Assembly (NCBI GenBank): GCA_942492625.1
Contig: CALOFM010000028.1
Span: 1-64,000 of the forward strand
DNA from: Thiosymbion sp942492625
GTDB lineage: Bacteria > Pseudomonadota > Gammaproteobacteria > Chromatiales > Chromatiaceae
Reading direction: 5' to 3'
DNA length: 64,000 nt
Shown piece by piece: positions 51,965-60,770 of this stretch. A program made the position numbers and the translations under genes. Numbering within the stretch: the stretch's first letter is position 1; each line of letters begins with the position of its first letter. The notes beneath the pieces were generated by a model. That model ran no database searches. It worked only from the letters and a program-made list of their open reading frames with translations, and was not told the DNA's origin.

Positions 51965-53131
51965 TCACGCTGCACCTGCCGGCAGAAGCTGACGGACGAG
52001 GTTAACCCAATAGCGCACGCCGATGGGGATGATGGCGTCGTTGAAATCGTACTCCGGATTGTGCAGCGGCCGGCTTTCGGTGCCGTTGCCTATCATCCCG
52101 TAGGCGCCGGGGCAACGCTCCAGCATCCAGCCGAAGTCCTCCGCGCCCATGCTCGGGGCCAAGTCCCGGCACACCCGCTGCGCTCCCACGGTGCGCTCCA
52201 TCGCCGACAGCGCCGACTCGACCTGCGCGGGCGAGTTGACGGTGGCGCGGTAACGGTGCTCGTAGCTCAGCTCTGCCACCACGCCATGGGCGGCAGCGAT
52301 TGAATCCGCCATCCGGCGAAGCCCCCCCTGCAGTGCCAAGCGCACATCCTCGCGAAATGCGCGGACCGTTCCTGCTAGGCTGACCTGCGCCGGTATCACG
52401 TTCGTCGTATGCCCGCCCCGGATGCGGGTGACGCTGACCACGCCTGACTCCAAGGGGTCCGTACCCCGGCTCACCAGGGTCTGCCAGGCGGTGACGATCA
52501 GGGCGGCGGCGACGATGGGATCCTTCGCCGTGTGCGGATAGGCGGCGTGACCTCCTACGCCGGTAAGCCGCAGATCGAAAAAGTCCGCACAGGCCATCAC
52601 AGGACCAGGGCGCGCCCCCATCAGCCCTGCCTCCAGCCCCGGCCGGTTGTGCAGCCCGAACACAGCCGTCATGGGAAAGCGGTCGAACAGACCCTCGTCG
52701 ACCATCAGCTTCCCACCCGCCAGGTTTTCCTCCGCGGGCTGGAAGATACAGTGCACCGTGCCATTGAAGCCGCCCTGCTCGGCAAGGTACCGGGCCGCCC
52801 CCAGCAGCATGGCGGTGTGGCCGTCGTGACCACAGGCGTGCATGCGCCCTTTGTTCCGCGAGGCGTAGGGAAGCCCGGTTGCTTCGCTCAGATCCAGGGC
52901 ATCCATGTCCGCCCGAAGCCCGATGGCCGGACCATCCCCTTGCGTCAAGGTGCCGATCACGCCGGTCTTCGCCAAGCCGCGGTGCACGTCAATCCCTAGC
53001 CCGCGCAAATGGCCGGCAACCAAGTCGGATGTACGCCGTTCCTCGAATGCAATCTCCGGGTGGGCATGCAGATCTTGCCGGAGCTCGGCCAAGTCGGCCC
53101 AACGAAGGTCTGTTAAAAGCTGATCGCTCAT
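51965..53131 (-). CDS. M20 family amidohydrolase
   Basis: A 388-residue metal-dependent aminoacylase/hippurate-hydrolase-type enzyme. Features are LHAHPEIAFEE, the metal ligands in MHACGHDGHTAMLLGA, the Glu pair in FQPAEENLAGGKLM, GLHNRPGL, and the dimerisation domain HAAYPHTAKDPIVAA. It likely hydrolyses N-acyl amino acids or related amides in the cytoplasm. The exact substrate is unclear. It starts at an ATG with no close neighbour upstream and appears monocistronic. Confidence 0.9.
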   Translation of the reverse strand: MSDQLLTDLRWADLAELRQDLHAHPEIAFEERRTSDLVAGHLRGLGIDVHRGLAKTGVIGTLTQGDGPAIGLRADMDALDLSEATGLPYASRNKGRMHACGHDGHTAMLLGAARYLAEQGGFNGTVHCIFQPAEENLAGGKLMVDEGLFDRFPMTAVFGLHNRPGLEAGLMGARPGPVMACADFFDLRLTGVGGHAAYPHTAKDPIVAAALIVTAWQTLVSRGTDPLESGVVSVTRIRGGHTTNVIPAQVSLAGTVRAFREDVRLALQGGLRRMADSIAAAHGVVAELSYEHRYRATVNSPAQVESALSAMERTVGAQRVCRDLAPSMGAEDFGWMLERCPGAYGMIGNGTESRPLHNPEYDFNDAIIPIGVRYWVNLVRQLLPAGAA

Positions 53132-53238
53132 CGCCCGCCCATACTATCTCCGCTCGGTCTGCCGTTCATCAAGAAGCGATGAGCCTCCAGCGGAAAAAAC
53201 CTGCCGCCCAATCGCTGGCGACTGACGGCTCAACAGAA

Positions 53239-53258
53239 ACGGGGCCCGAAGGCCCCGT
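53239..53258 (-). terminator. intrinsic terminator of the porin-glnK-amtB operon
   Basis: On the minus strand ACGGGGCC-ttcg-GGCCCCGT forms an 8-bp GC-rich stem closed by a TTCG tetraloop, followed by TTTCTGTT, 27 bp after the amtB stop. Confidence 0.85.
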
Positions 53259-53284
53259 CATGCACTTGCCAACCAGCCGCCGTT

Positions 53285-54556
53285 TTACTTGCCGGAACCC
53301 TGCGCCCCGACGAACTCGGGGTAGGCCTCCAGGCCGCACTCGCCGACGTCCACGCCCTCGTACTCCTCTTCCTCGCTCACCCGTATGCCCATGATGAGCC
53401 TGATGATAAGCCAAGTGATGAAAGAGGTAACGAAGACCCAGCACAGGATTGTGCCCAAACCGATAAGCTGAGCGACCAAGGTGGCCTCACTGTTGGTGAT
53501 GGGCACCGCGAGCAGTCCCCACATGCCGACGACGCCGTGGACCGAGATGGCGCCAACCGGGTCGTCGATGCGCAGCTTGTCCAGGGTGATGATGGAGAAG
53601 ACCACGACTACGCCGCCGACGGCGCCGATCAACGTAGCCGACAGGGGCACCGGGGTCAGGGGCTCGGCGGTTATGGCCACCAGGCCTGCCAGGGCGCCGT
53701 TCAGGACCATGGTCAGGTCGGCCTTGCCGAACAGCATCCGCGCAACGATGAGCGCTGCAACCAAACCGCCCGCGGCGGCCATGTTGGTGTTGACGAAGAC
53801 CGCGGCGACCGCGTTGGCCTCGCCAACGTCGGACAGCTTCAGCTCGGAGCCGCCGTTGAAACCGAACCAGCCGAGCCACAGGATGAAGGTCCCCAGGGTA
53901 GCCAGGGGCATGTTCGCGCCGGGAATGGCTTGGATGGAGCCATCCTTCCCGTACTTACCCTTTCGGGCCCCCAGCAATAACACGCCGGCCAGGGCCGCCG
54001 AGGCGCCAGCTAGGTGAACGACGCCGGAGCCGGCAAAGTCGTTGAAACCGAGCCCGTCGAGAAATCCGCCGCCCCACTTCCAGTAGCCCTGCACCGGGTA
54101 AATGAAACCGGTCATGACAATGGCGAACACCAGGAAGGCCCAGAGCTTCATACGCTCTGCAACCGCGCCGGAGACGATGGACATGGCCGTTGCAACGAAC
54201 ACCACCTGGAAGAAGAAGTCCGACATGGCCGAGTAGTAGGTCTCGCCTTCGCTGGCCAGGACCTCTTTCAGGGTATTGTCACCGCCGAACATGAAGCTCA
54301 GGTCCAGCGCGGGGATGATGCCGTTGCCGCTGTCGGGGTACATGATGTTGTAGCCCATGACCATGTACATGATGCAGGCGATGGCGAACAGGGCCACGTT
54401 CTTGGTCAAGATCTCGGCGGTGTTCTTGGCGCGGACCAGGCCGGCCTCGAGCATGGCGAATCCGGCGGCCATCCACATGACCAGGGCACCGGATATGAGA
54501 AAATAGAAGGTATCGAGCGCATAAGCGAGCTCGGTTAGTTTGGATAGCGCTTCCAC
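53285..54556 (-). CDS. amtB: ammonium transporter AmtB
   Basis: A 423-residue inner-membrane ammonium channel with eleven hydrophobic segments. The twin pore histidines are in FNDFAGSGVVHLAGA and ISVHGVVGMWG; the recruitment Asp is in NDFAG. The start is GTG 54556, preceded by AGAGGA. It lies 29 bp after glnK, the classical pairing in which uridylylation-controlled GlnK blocks AmtB. The acidic tail EEEEYEGVDVGE is cytoplasmic. Confidence 0.96.
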   Translation of the reverse strand: MEALSKLTELAYALDTFYFLISGALVMWMAAGFAMLEAGLVRAKNTAEILTKNVALFAIACIMYMVMGYNIMYPDSGNGIIPALDLSFMFGGDNTLKEVLASEGETYYSAMSDFFFQVVFVATAMSIVSGAVAERMKLWAFLVFAIVMTGFIYPVQGYWKWGGGFLDGLGFNDFAGSGVVHLAGASAALAGVLLLGARKGKYGKDGSIQAIPGANMPLATLGTFILWLGWFGFNGGSELKLSDVGEANAVAAVFVNTNMAAAGGLVAALIVARMLFGKADLTMVLNGALAGLVAITAEPLTPVPLSATLIGAVGGVVVVFSIITLDKLRIDDPVGAISVHGVVGMWGLLAVPITNSEATLVAQLIGLGTILCWVFVTSFITWLIIRLIMGIRVSEEEEYEGVDVGECGLEAYPEFVGAQGSGK

Positions 54557-54585
54557 TGGGTAGTCCTCTTAGAAACGGCTGGTAC

Positions 54586-54924
54586 TCAAAGGGCGTCCGG
54601 GCCGGTCTCGCCGGTACGGATGCGGATGACCTGCGAGAGTTCGAAGACGAAGATCTTGCCGTCGCCGATTTTGCCGGTACGTGCGGCGCTGGTGATGGCC
54701 TCGATCACCTGCTCGACCAAGTCGTCGTCCACCGCGATCTCTACCTTGATCTTGGGTAGGAAGTCCACGACGTACTCGGCCCCGCGATACAGCTCGGTGT
54801 GACCCTTTTGGCGCCCGAAGCCCTTGACCTCGATAACGGTGATGCCGGATACGCCGATGTCCGCAAGGACCTCCCGCACGTCGTCGAGCTTGAATGGCTT
54901 GATGATGGCTGCAACTAACTTCAT
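54586..54924 (-). CDS. glnK: PII nitrogen regulatory protein
   Basis: A 112-residue PII protein. The T-loop uridylylation site is Tyr51 in ELYRGAEYVVDFLPK. The ATP-binding B-loop is TGKIGDGKIFV, and the signature IKPFKLDDVREVL is at the N-terminus. It senses 2-oxoglutarate and ATP/ADP and controls AmtB. Its position between a porin gene and amtB identifies it as GlnK rather than GlnB. Confidence 0.95.
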   Translation of the reverse strand: MKLVAAIIKPFKLDDVREVLADIGVSGITVIEVKGFGRQKGHTELYRGAEYVVDFLPKIKVEIAVDDDLVEQVIEAITSAARTGKIGDGKIFVFELSQVIRIRTGETGPDAL

Positions 54925-54973
54925 GTCGATAGCTCCGTGGTAGCTGCGGCCTCGTCGCGGCCGCCGCCGGTTT

Positions 54974-55786
54974 TTAGAAGGACTTGGAGATGGTGAAAAC
55001 GCCGGTGTCGCCGCACTGGAAGGGCGCCGAGCAGGCGTCGTCGTTATTGCGGCTGACCCAGCTCAGGTCAAAACCGAACCCCATATACTCCGTCGATATG
55101 CCCGCGCTGTAGTCGTCGTAGTCACCGGCGCTGTCATCGAACCGATTCCAGCCGTAGTGACCGGCCAGGGTGAAGTTGTAAGGCAGCGGAATTTCGACGC
55201 TCACGTCGTGGTACCAGGAGGGGCCGCCGCCGAACCAGTCGTCACTGTAGTAAGCGGTGTAGCTGGGGGTGAAATAGCCTTCGACGTCGTACGAAATACC
55301 GAGGTGATACTCGTTGGTGTTGTTCTCGTTGGTCTTGGTCCCCGGGTACTGGTAGCGCAGGTAGCCCAGATCGAAATCGATGCCCTGCCACGACGGGGCC
55401 CAACCGGCGTAAATATCCAGCTCCATGCTGGCGCCGTCATAACCGGGGGCGTCGAGCTCGATCTCCACCGCGTCATCCGTCCGGGGTGTCAGGGAAATCG
55501 CCCCGGTCGTGGGGTCCGCGAAGACGTAAGCTCCGGACGAGCTATCCACGTTCGAGGCCCAAACACCGACGTATAGGTTGTAGGGGCTGTACTCGTAGTC
55601 GAACCCGCCCTGAATGGCAGGACCGTTGTTGGTCTGGCTGACACCGCGGAACATGTAGTTCGTGGTCAGGGCCACGTTGGCACTGAAGACGTGGGGGTCG
55701 TCTGCCAGGGCCGTGCTCATGGCCCCCAACGATGTGACCAGGATGGATCCCACCGCGCCTGAGATGGCTATACTTCGTGCTTTCAT
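54974..55786 (-). CDS. TorF-family outer-membrane protein
   Basis: A 270-residue exported protein with signal peptide (ISGAVGSILVTSLGAMSTALA). It has the Gcw_chp/TorF pattern: VALTTNYMFRGVSQTNNGPAIQGGFDY at the mature N-terminus, Tyr/Trp-rich strands, and a terminal aromatic (ISKSF) typical of outer-membrane barrels. TorF genes commonly head glnK-amtB operons, as here, and may admit ammonium or small nitrogen compounds. First gene after the sigma-54-like promoter. Confidence 0.88.
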   Translation of the reverse strand: MKARSIAISGAVGSILVTSLGAMSTALADDPHVFSANVALTTNYMFRGVSQTNNGPAIQGGFDYEYSPYNLYVGVWASNVDSSSGAYVFADPTTGAISLTPRTDDAVEIELDAPGYDGASMELDIYAGWAPSWQGIDFDLGYLRYQYPGTKTNENNTNEYHLGISYDVEGYFTPSYTAYYSDDWFGGGPSWYHDVSVEIPLPYNFTLAGHYGWNRFDDSAGDYDDYSAGISTEYMGFGFDLSWVSRNNDDACSAPFQCGDTGVFTISKSF

Positions 55787-55892
55787 GGTCTTCGAACCTC
55801 TCGGTCTTGTGTCTATTGTGTCTATGGTGTTCGGGTGGCATCGGACCTTTACTGCCGCAGCGGCGGTCCGGCGTATTCCCTGGTGACCTATA

Positions 55893-55909
55893 AGCAGCGT
55901 TCATGCCAA
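55893..55909 (-). promoter_or_regulatory. sigma-54 promoter for porin-glnK-amtB
   Basis: On the minus strand TTGGCATG-aacg-CTGCT matches the sigma-54 consensus TTGGCACG-N4-TTGCT. It has the invariant GG and GC exactly ten bases apart. It lies about 105 bp upstream of the TorF start, matching the nitrogen-regulated role of the operon. Confidence 0.75.
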
Positions 55910-55972
55910 CGAGAGCTGTCCCCAAAAGACAACGCGTTTCGGCGCCTGTTGTCGAAATACTACAGTCATTTC

Positions 55973-55990
55973 TGCACCAACATTGGGCGG
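55973..55990 (-). promoter_or_regulatory. candidate NtrC binding site
   Basis: TGCACCA-acat-TGGGCGG has one perfect half of the NtrC site TGCACCA-N4-TGGTGCA and a partial second half. It sits about 65-80 bp upstream of the sigma-54-like element, a normal enhancer distance. A GCGCA-N9-TGCGC palindrome at 56015-56033 could be a second, weaker site. Confidence 0.5.
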
Positions 55991-56107
55991 CCATAATCCA
56001 AATGCAGCATAATCGCGCACCAAAGCGATGCGCTCACCGACCAAAGACGCCGGAACGGCTCATGCCTATAATGTGGCGCAGACCACAATCCATGAGGTTT
56101 CTCTCCC

Positions 56108-56410
56108 ATGCTGGACCCCAAACATCTCGACGACCTCGCCCGGCGCCTCTCCGGCAGCCTGCCCAAGGGGCTCCAGGCATTGCAGGAAGACATCAACCGC
56201 AATTTGCGCGCCACTCTGGAAGGGGGGCTAGCCAAGCTCGACCTGGTCACCCGCGAGGAGTTCGATGTACAGGCCGCCGTGCTCACGCGCACGCGGGAGA
56301 AGCTGGAGGCGATCGAGGCGCTGGTGGCAGAGCTGGAGCAACAGCTCGATATCGGCGAAGCGGCGAAGAAGCAGCCGGCCCGGCGTAAGACCACCAAGAA
56401 GCCCAGTTGA
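56108..56410 (+). CDS. ubiK: ubiquinone biosynthesis accessory factor UbiK
   Basis: A 100-residue BMFP-domain protein (formerly YqiC). It has the N-terminal LDDLARRLSGSLPKGLQALQEDINRNLRATL helix and VTREEFDVQAAVLTRTREKLEAIEALVAELE coiled coil, then a basic tail. UbiK partners UbiJ (8818-9459) in the late, oxygen-dependent ubiquinone steps. Its stop overlaps the TTG of comM, a frequent pairing in gammaproteobacteria. Confidence 0.9.
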   Translation: MLDPKHLDDLARRLSGSLPKGLQALQEDINRNLRATLEGGLAKLDLVTREEFDVQAAVLTRTREKLEAIEALVAELEQQLDIGEAAKKQPARRKTTKKPS

Positions 56411-57927
56411 GTCTCTGCGTCCTCAACAGCCGCGCGCGGGAGGGCATCGAAGCACCGGCGGTGACGGTGGAAGTGCACTTGGCCGGCGGGCTACCGGCGC
56501 TCTCCATCGTGGGTCTGCCGGAAATGGCGGTAAAGGAGAGCAAAGACCGGGTCCGGGGTGCCCTGCTCAACGGACGATTTCAGTTCCCCGCCGGGCGCGT
56601 AACCATCAATCTCGCCCCGGCGGACCTGCCCAAAGAGGGCGGGCGTTTCGATCTTCCCATCGCGCTGGGTGTCTTGGGTGCTTCCGGCCAACTCAGAGGC
56701 GAAGGCCTCGGCCGGCTGGAGTTCCTCGGTGAGCTTGCGCTCTCCGGCGGCCTGCGTCCGGTGGCAGGTGTCCTTCCGGCGGCCCTGGCGGCGCGCGACG
56801 CGGGCAGGGCCCTCATCGTCCCATTGGAGAACGCGGACGAGGCGGCCTTGGTGAGCGACCTTGAGATCTTCCCGGCCGAGCACCTGCTGGAGGTCTGCGA
56901 GCACCTCAACGGCACCGCGCTCCTTCCCCGTTTCGAGCGCCCCGACCACGCGCAATCCCTGGTCGAATACCCCGATCTGGCGGAGGTCCGCGGCCAGGAG
57001 CAGGCCAAACGCGCCTTGGAGATCGCCGCGGCGGGGGCACACAGCCTATTGTTTCTGGGCCCCCCGGGTACGGGCAAGTCCATGCTCGCCAACCGCCTGC
57101 CCGGAATCCTACCGGCCATGACTGAGGCCGAAGCACTGGAGGCCGCCGCGGTGCGCTCGGTGGGCGGGCGCGAGCACTTCGACCCGCGGATCTGGCGCCA
57201 ACGCCCTTTCCGTGCGCCCCACCATACCGCCTCAGGCGTCGCCCTGGTCGGCGGCGGCAGCAATCCCCGTCCCGGAGAGATCTCTCTGGCCCATCAGGGC
57301 GTGCTCTTCCTCGACGAGCTCCCGGAGTTCGACCGGCGGGTGCTGGAAGTCCTGCGCGAGCCCCTGGAGTCCGGCCATATCCATATCTCCCGCGCTGCCC
57401 GCCAGGCGGAGTTCCCCGCCCGTTTCCAGCTCGTAGCCGCAATGAACCCCTGCCCCTGCGGCTATTTGGGAGACCCCTCTTCGAGGTGCCGCTGCACCGC
57501 CGAGCAAGTGGCCCGCTACCGAGCGCGCATATCCGGACCCCTTCTGGATCGCATCGACCTGCACGTGGAGGTTCCGCGGGTGGATGTCGAGCAGCTGAAC
57601 GCACCAACGGCCGGAAGCATCGAGACCAGCGAAATGGTTCGGAGCCGGGTGGAGGCGGCAAGGAAGCGTCAGCTGGACCGCGCGGGCAAGCCCAACCAGG
57701 CACTCACACCAAGCGAGCTGGACTCCACGTGCCCGTTGGACGAGACCGCCCGGCGTCTGATGAGCCAGGCCCTGCAGAAGCTCGGGCTATCCGCCCGCGC
57801 CTACCACCGGGTACTCAAGATGGCACGCACCATCGCAGATCTGGCGGGCAACGAAGGTATCGAGACGGCGCACCTGAGCGAGGCAATCGGTTACCGACGA
57901 TTGGATCGCACCGGGCCCAGGTATTGA
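56407..57927 (+). CDS. comM: ComM/YifB AAA+ helicase
   Basis: A 506-residue Mg-chelatase-like AAA+ protein; ComM is a branch-migration helicase that promotes integration of transformed DNA. It has the N-terminal Lon-like domain (VEVHLAGGLPALSIVGLPEMAVKESKDRVRGAL) and Walker A LGPPGTGKSML. It also has RAPHHTASGVALVGGG, Walker B GVLFLDELPEF and a zinc-like cluster (NPCPCGYLGDPSSRCRC). Length is normal. The start is TTG in a TTGA overlap with ubiK. This implies potential for natural transformation, though no other competence genes are present. Confidence 0.93.
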   Translation: MSLCVLNSRAREGIEAPAVTVEVHLAGGLPALSIVGLPEMAVKESKDRVRGALLNGRFQFPAGRVTINLAPADLPKEGGRFDLPIALGVLGASGQLRGEGLGRLEFLGELALSGGLRPVAGVLPAALAARDAGRALIVPLENADEAALVSDLEIFPAEHLLEVCEHLNGTALLPRFERPDHAQSLVEYPDLAEVRGQEQAKRALEIAAAGAHSLLFLGPPGTGKSMLANRLPGILPAMTEAEALEAAAVRSVGGREHFDPRIWRQRPFRAPHHTASGVALVGGGSNPRPGEISLAHQGVLFLDELPEFDRRVLEVLREPLESGHIHISRAARQAEFPARFQLVAAMNPCPCGYLGDPSSRCRCTAEQVARYRARISGPLLDRIDLHVEVPRVDVEQLNAPTAGSIETSEMVRSRVEAARKRQLDRAGKPNQALTPSELDSTCPLDETARRLMSQALQKLGLSARAYHRVLKMARTIADLAGNEGIETAHLSEAIGYRRLDRTGPRY

Positions 57928-58835
57928 ACCGAAGTTGAATGCTGAGCGGAAGATCTCTAACCATCTAAGGTCCAGCTCCCCGAGTACCGGAGGAAGGCGC
58001 GACACATGGGGAGTGCAATGGGTTAGATTGTTGTGTGGGAAAAACGAATCGAAGATGCCGATCAGGTTGCGGTAGACATGATCTCGAGCTCATCAGTCTC
58101 GACGAGGAGCTCCCGGCGTATTTCTCGCATCCGAAAGACACGGCCAGACTCATCGGATTTTGATCCGATTGTCCGAAAAAGTAGCCGTTCGTTTCCCTAC
58201 ACTGCGATTTGATACCCAACCGCCGCCCGACCCTTGTCCTCCAATACGAACCCTGATCGCGGTCCGCGCAGGCAAAAGGGAAGACCTGATATCCATCGCC
58301 GGAGGTGACCCCAACCCCGGACCCCAATCCGCGGACCTGACCCCGGTCCCGTGACGAGTGGTACTTCGAAAAGCTCGCTATCAACGACGCAACCGAAACC
58401 CGCGACGGTAGTCATATCGTCACCGTGGGTATGTGCTACTCCTGGAAGTAGATCGAGCCCGGACCGAACGCCGTATCGGCTGCGGCCCACGCGATAGCCG
58501 GATTCCGGCCCTTTTGTACCCGGGAAGCTGAGGTTGCTACCCGGGTTCCTCCTTAGTCCTCGCCAACAAAGCCACGGTTTCGATTCCTCTCGCATTCCTG
58601 CCTGGCGTAACAGACCTGTTCGCCGCAGACCTTCCGCTCCACCGCCTCGGCGCTGTCGAACCGACTGCCGCAGCACTGGCACTCCCTCTAGTGAATTAAC
58701 ATTCGATCATCGGTGGAATGTTATACTGCGAGCGCCGCGCGGGCTGTCTTCTAGTCAAACCTGAAAAGGAACGGCGTTCAGAGACAGCAGCTTGAATCGT
58801 CTCGTCCACAACACCGCAATCGCCCGAATCCGGTC
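57928..58835. other. 908-bp region without a supported full gene
   Basis: Between comM and the Mla operon. Short open stretches exist, for example a plus-strand frame near 58075-58160 reading DLELISLDEELPAYF, but none is recognisable or complete. It probably contains the Mla operon promoter and gene remnants. One cysteine-rich mini-frame is listed separately. Confidence 0.4.
58553..58702 (-). pseudogene. cysteine-rich mini-frame with an internal amber codon
   Basis: From ATG 58702 the minus strand reads MLIH, TAG (58688-58690), then RECQCCGSRFDSAEAVERKV, followed by a segment with Cys in VCGEQVC and RQEC before TAA at 58553. The spacing CxCC...C..xxC suggests a small zinc-ribbon-like protein. 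Not recognised; it may be a decayed gene or chance. Confidence 0.25.
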
Positions 58836-59981
58836 ATGTGTCCGCAAGAGCATACACGCATCGATGATCGTGTCAGCATCCGGTCGGCCGGCAGCGGGGA
58901 GTGGGTCGTCGCACTGCGCGGGTGCTGGACGCTGGAACGCCCGGCCCCTGAGGCCGCTTCGCTGCTCCCGGCCGAATGGGATACTGTCGAGCGGCTGCGC
59001 TTTCAGAACGCCGATCTCGGCATCTGGGACAGCAGCCTGATCCTGCTCCTGCTCAGGCTCGCCGACCAGGCCGAGGCGCGGGCAGTAGAGGTCGATACAA
59101 AGAGTCTGCCGCCGGGCCTGCGTCGTTTGCTGGACCTGGCACGGAGGGCGCCTGAGCGGGCCGGCGTCCGGCGCGAGCCCTCCCCGTCAGGCCTTCTGGA
59201 GCGAATCGGCGTCAGGTTTCTGGCGGTGCTCGGCAAGACGCGGGCAATGCTGCACTTTCTCGGCGAGTTGGTGCAGGCGTTCGGACGTCTGATCCTAGGG
59301 CGCGCGCGCTTGCGTTCCTCCGACCTTGCCCTCTTCGCGCAGCAGTGCGGGGCAGAGGCCCTGCCCATCGTCACCCTGATCAGCGTCCTGGTGGGTCTCA
59401 TCCTGGCCTTCGTGGGCTCGGTGCAGCTGGCCGCGTTCGGCGCCCAAGTGTATATCGCCGACGCGGTCGGGATCGGTATGCTCCGGCAGATGGGGGCGCT
59501 GATGACGGCGATCCTCATGGCGGGGCGAACCGGTGCGGCCTTTGCGGCGCAGCTCGGCAGCATGCAGGTCAACGAGGAGATCGACGCCTTCAAGACTCTG
59601 GGGATCTCTCCCCTGGATTTCCTGGTGCTTCCGCGCACCCTGGCCCTGATGTTGATGGTGCCGCTGCTCACCCTCTACGCAGATGTGCTGGGTATCCTCG
59701 GTGGGGTGCTGGTGGGGGTGGGCATGTTCGACATCCCCGTCACCCAGTACCTGAGCCAGACGCGCGAGGCGGTGAGCCTTTCGCACCTGGGCGTGGGATT
59801 GTTCATGAGCCTGGTGTTCGCGGTGATCATCGCAATGGCGGGTTGTTATCAGGGGCTTAACAGCGGTCGCTCCTCCGCGGCTGTGGGAGAGGCCGCGACC
59901 AGGGCCGTGGTGAGCGCTATTGTGGGAATCGTCGTGGCTGACGCCCTCATCACCCTGGTCACCACCGAGCTCGGGATCTGA
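58836..59981 (+). CDS. mlaE: MlaE-type ABC permease with N-terminal STAS-like domain
   Basis: A 381-residue protein. The first 95 residues resemble a STAS/MlaB-like domain (VVALRGCWTLERPA; DTVERLRFQNADLGIWDSSLILLLLRLA). Residues about 120-381 are an MlaE-family lipid-transport permease (GAEALPIVTLISVLVGLILAFVGSVQL; GRTGAAFAAQLGSMQVNEEIDAFKTLGISP). In the canonical Mla system MlaB is a separate subunit; here it appears fused. With the next two genes it forms an inner-membrane MCE lipid transporter, probably moving phospholipid or other lipids between membranes. Confidence 0.88.
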   Translation: MCPQEHTRIDDRVSIRSAGSGEWVVALRGCWTLERPAPEAASLLPAEWDTVERLRFQNADLGIWDSSLILLLLRLADQAEARAVEVDTKSLPPGLRRLLDLARRAPERAGVRREPSPSGLLERIGVRFLAVLGKTRAMLHFLGELVQAFGRLILGRARLRSSDLALFAQQCGAEALPIVTLISVLVGLILAFVGSVQLAAFGAQVYIADAVGIGMLRQMGALMTAILMAGRTGAAFAAQLGSMQVNEEIDAFKTLGISPLDFLVLPRTLALMLMVPLLTLYADVLGILGGVLVGVGMFDIPVTQYLSQTREAVSLSHLGVGLFMSLVFAVIIAMAGCYQGLNSGRSSAAVGEAATRAVVSAIVGIVVADALITLVTTELGI

Positions 59982-59984
59982 GCC

Positions 59985-60770
59985 TTGAGCGCCGTCGCAG
60001 ATCGTCCGCCCATCCGGGTGCGAGACCTCACCATGGCCTTCGGCGACTTCCTGGTACAGCGGGATCTGAGCTTCGACGTGAGTCGAGGGAAGATACTCGT
60101 CATCATGGGCGGCAGCGGTTGCGGCAAGAGCACGTTGCTCAAGCACATGGTCGGCCTGATGCGGCCGGCGCGGGGGCAGGTGCTCTACGGCGACAGCAGC
60201 CTGTGGGACGCGGACGAGGATCAACAGCGGTCCATCCTGCGTGGCCTCGGTGTCCTCTATCAGAGTGGGGCCCTGTGGAGCTCGTTGACACTGGCGGAAA
60301 ACGTCGCCCTGCCGCTCGTCGAGATCGCGGCCATCTCGCCATCTGGCGCGCGGGAGCTGGCGGAGCTCAAGCTGCGGCTGGTGGGGCTGAGGGGCTTCGA
60401 TGACTATTATCCGTTCGAGATCAGCGGCGGGATGCGCAAGCGCGCGGCGCTGGCCCGGGCCATTGCGCTCGATCCGCAGATCCTCTACCTGGACGAGCCC
60501 TCGGCCGGGCTCGACCCGGTCAGCGCTCACCTGCTCGATCAGCTCATCATCGAGCTTCGCGACAGCCTCGGCGCTACTGTAATCGTGGTAACGCATGAGC
60601 TGGCGAGCATCTTCACCATCGCCGACGACGCCATCTTTCTCGATACGGGGGCACGGACAATGCTCGCCCAGGGCCCACCGCGACGGCTGCTGGAGGAGTG
60701 TGAGCACCCCAACGTCATCGAGTTTCTCACCCGCGGCGAGGGCAGTCAGATGAGAGACGCCGGGGCATGA
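59985..60770 (+). CDS. mlaF: MlaF-type ABC ATPase
   Basis: A 261-residue ATPase. Walker A is MGGSGCGKSTLL; the signature is unusual (EISGGMRKRAALARA), as in all MlaF/Mkl proteins; Walker B is ILYLDEPSAGLDP; the H-loop is VVTHEL. It starts with TTG three bases after the permease stop and overlaps mlaD by four bases, so expression is coupled. Confidence 0.9.
   Translation: MSAVADRPPIRVRDLTMAFGDFLVQRDLSFDVSRGKILVIMGGSGCGKSTLLKHMVGLMRPARGQVLYGDSSLWDADEDQQRSILRGLGVLYQSGALWSSLTLAENVALPLVEIAAISPSGARELAELKLRLVGLRGFDDYYPFEISGGMRKRAALARAIALDPQILYLDEPSAGLDPVSAHLLDQLIIELRDSLGATVIVVTHELASIFTIADDAIFLDTGARTMLAQGPPRRLLEECEHPNVIEFLTRGEGSQMRDAGA

Noticed and set aside
47584..58690. Amber (TAG) recoding, suggested by in-frame TAG codons in fcl and in the cysteine-rich mini-frame
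   Set aside because: hslV and hslU end with TAG as an ordinary stop, no suppressor tRNA or Pyl/Sec machinery is seen, and the neighbouring gmd is clearly decayed.
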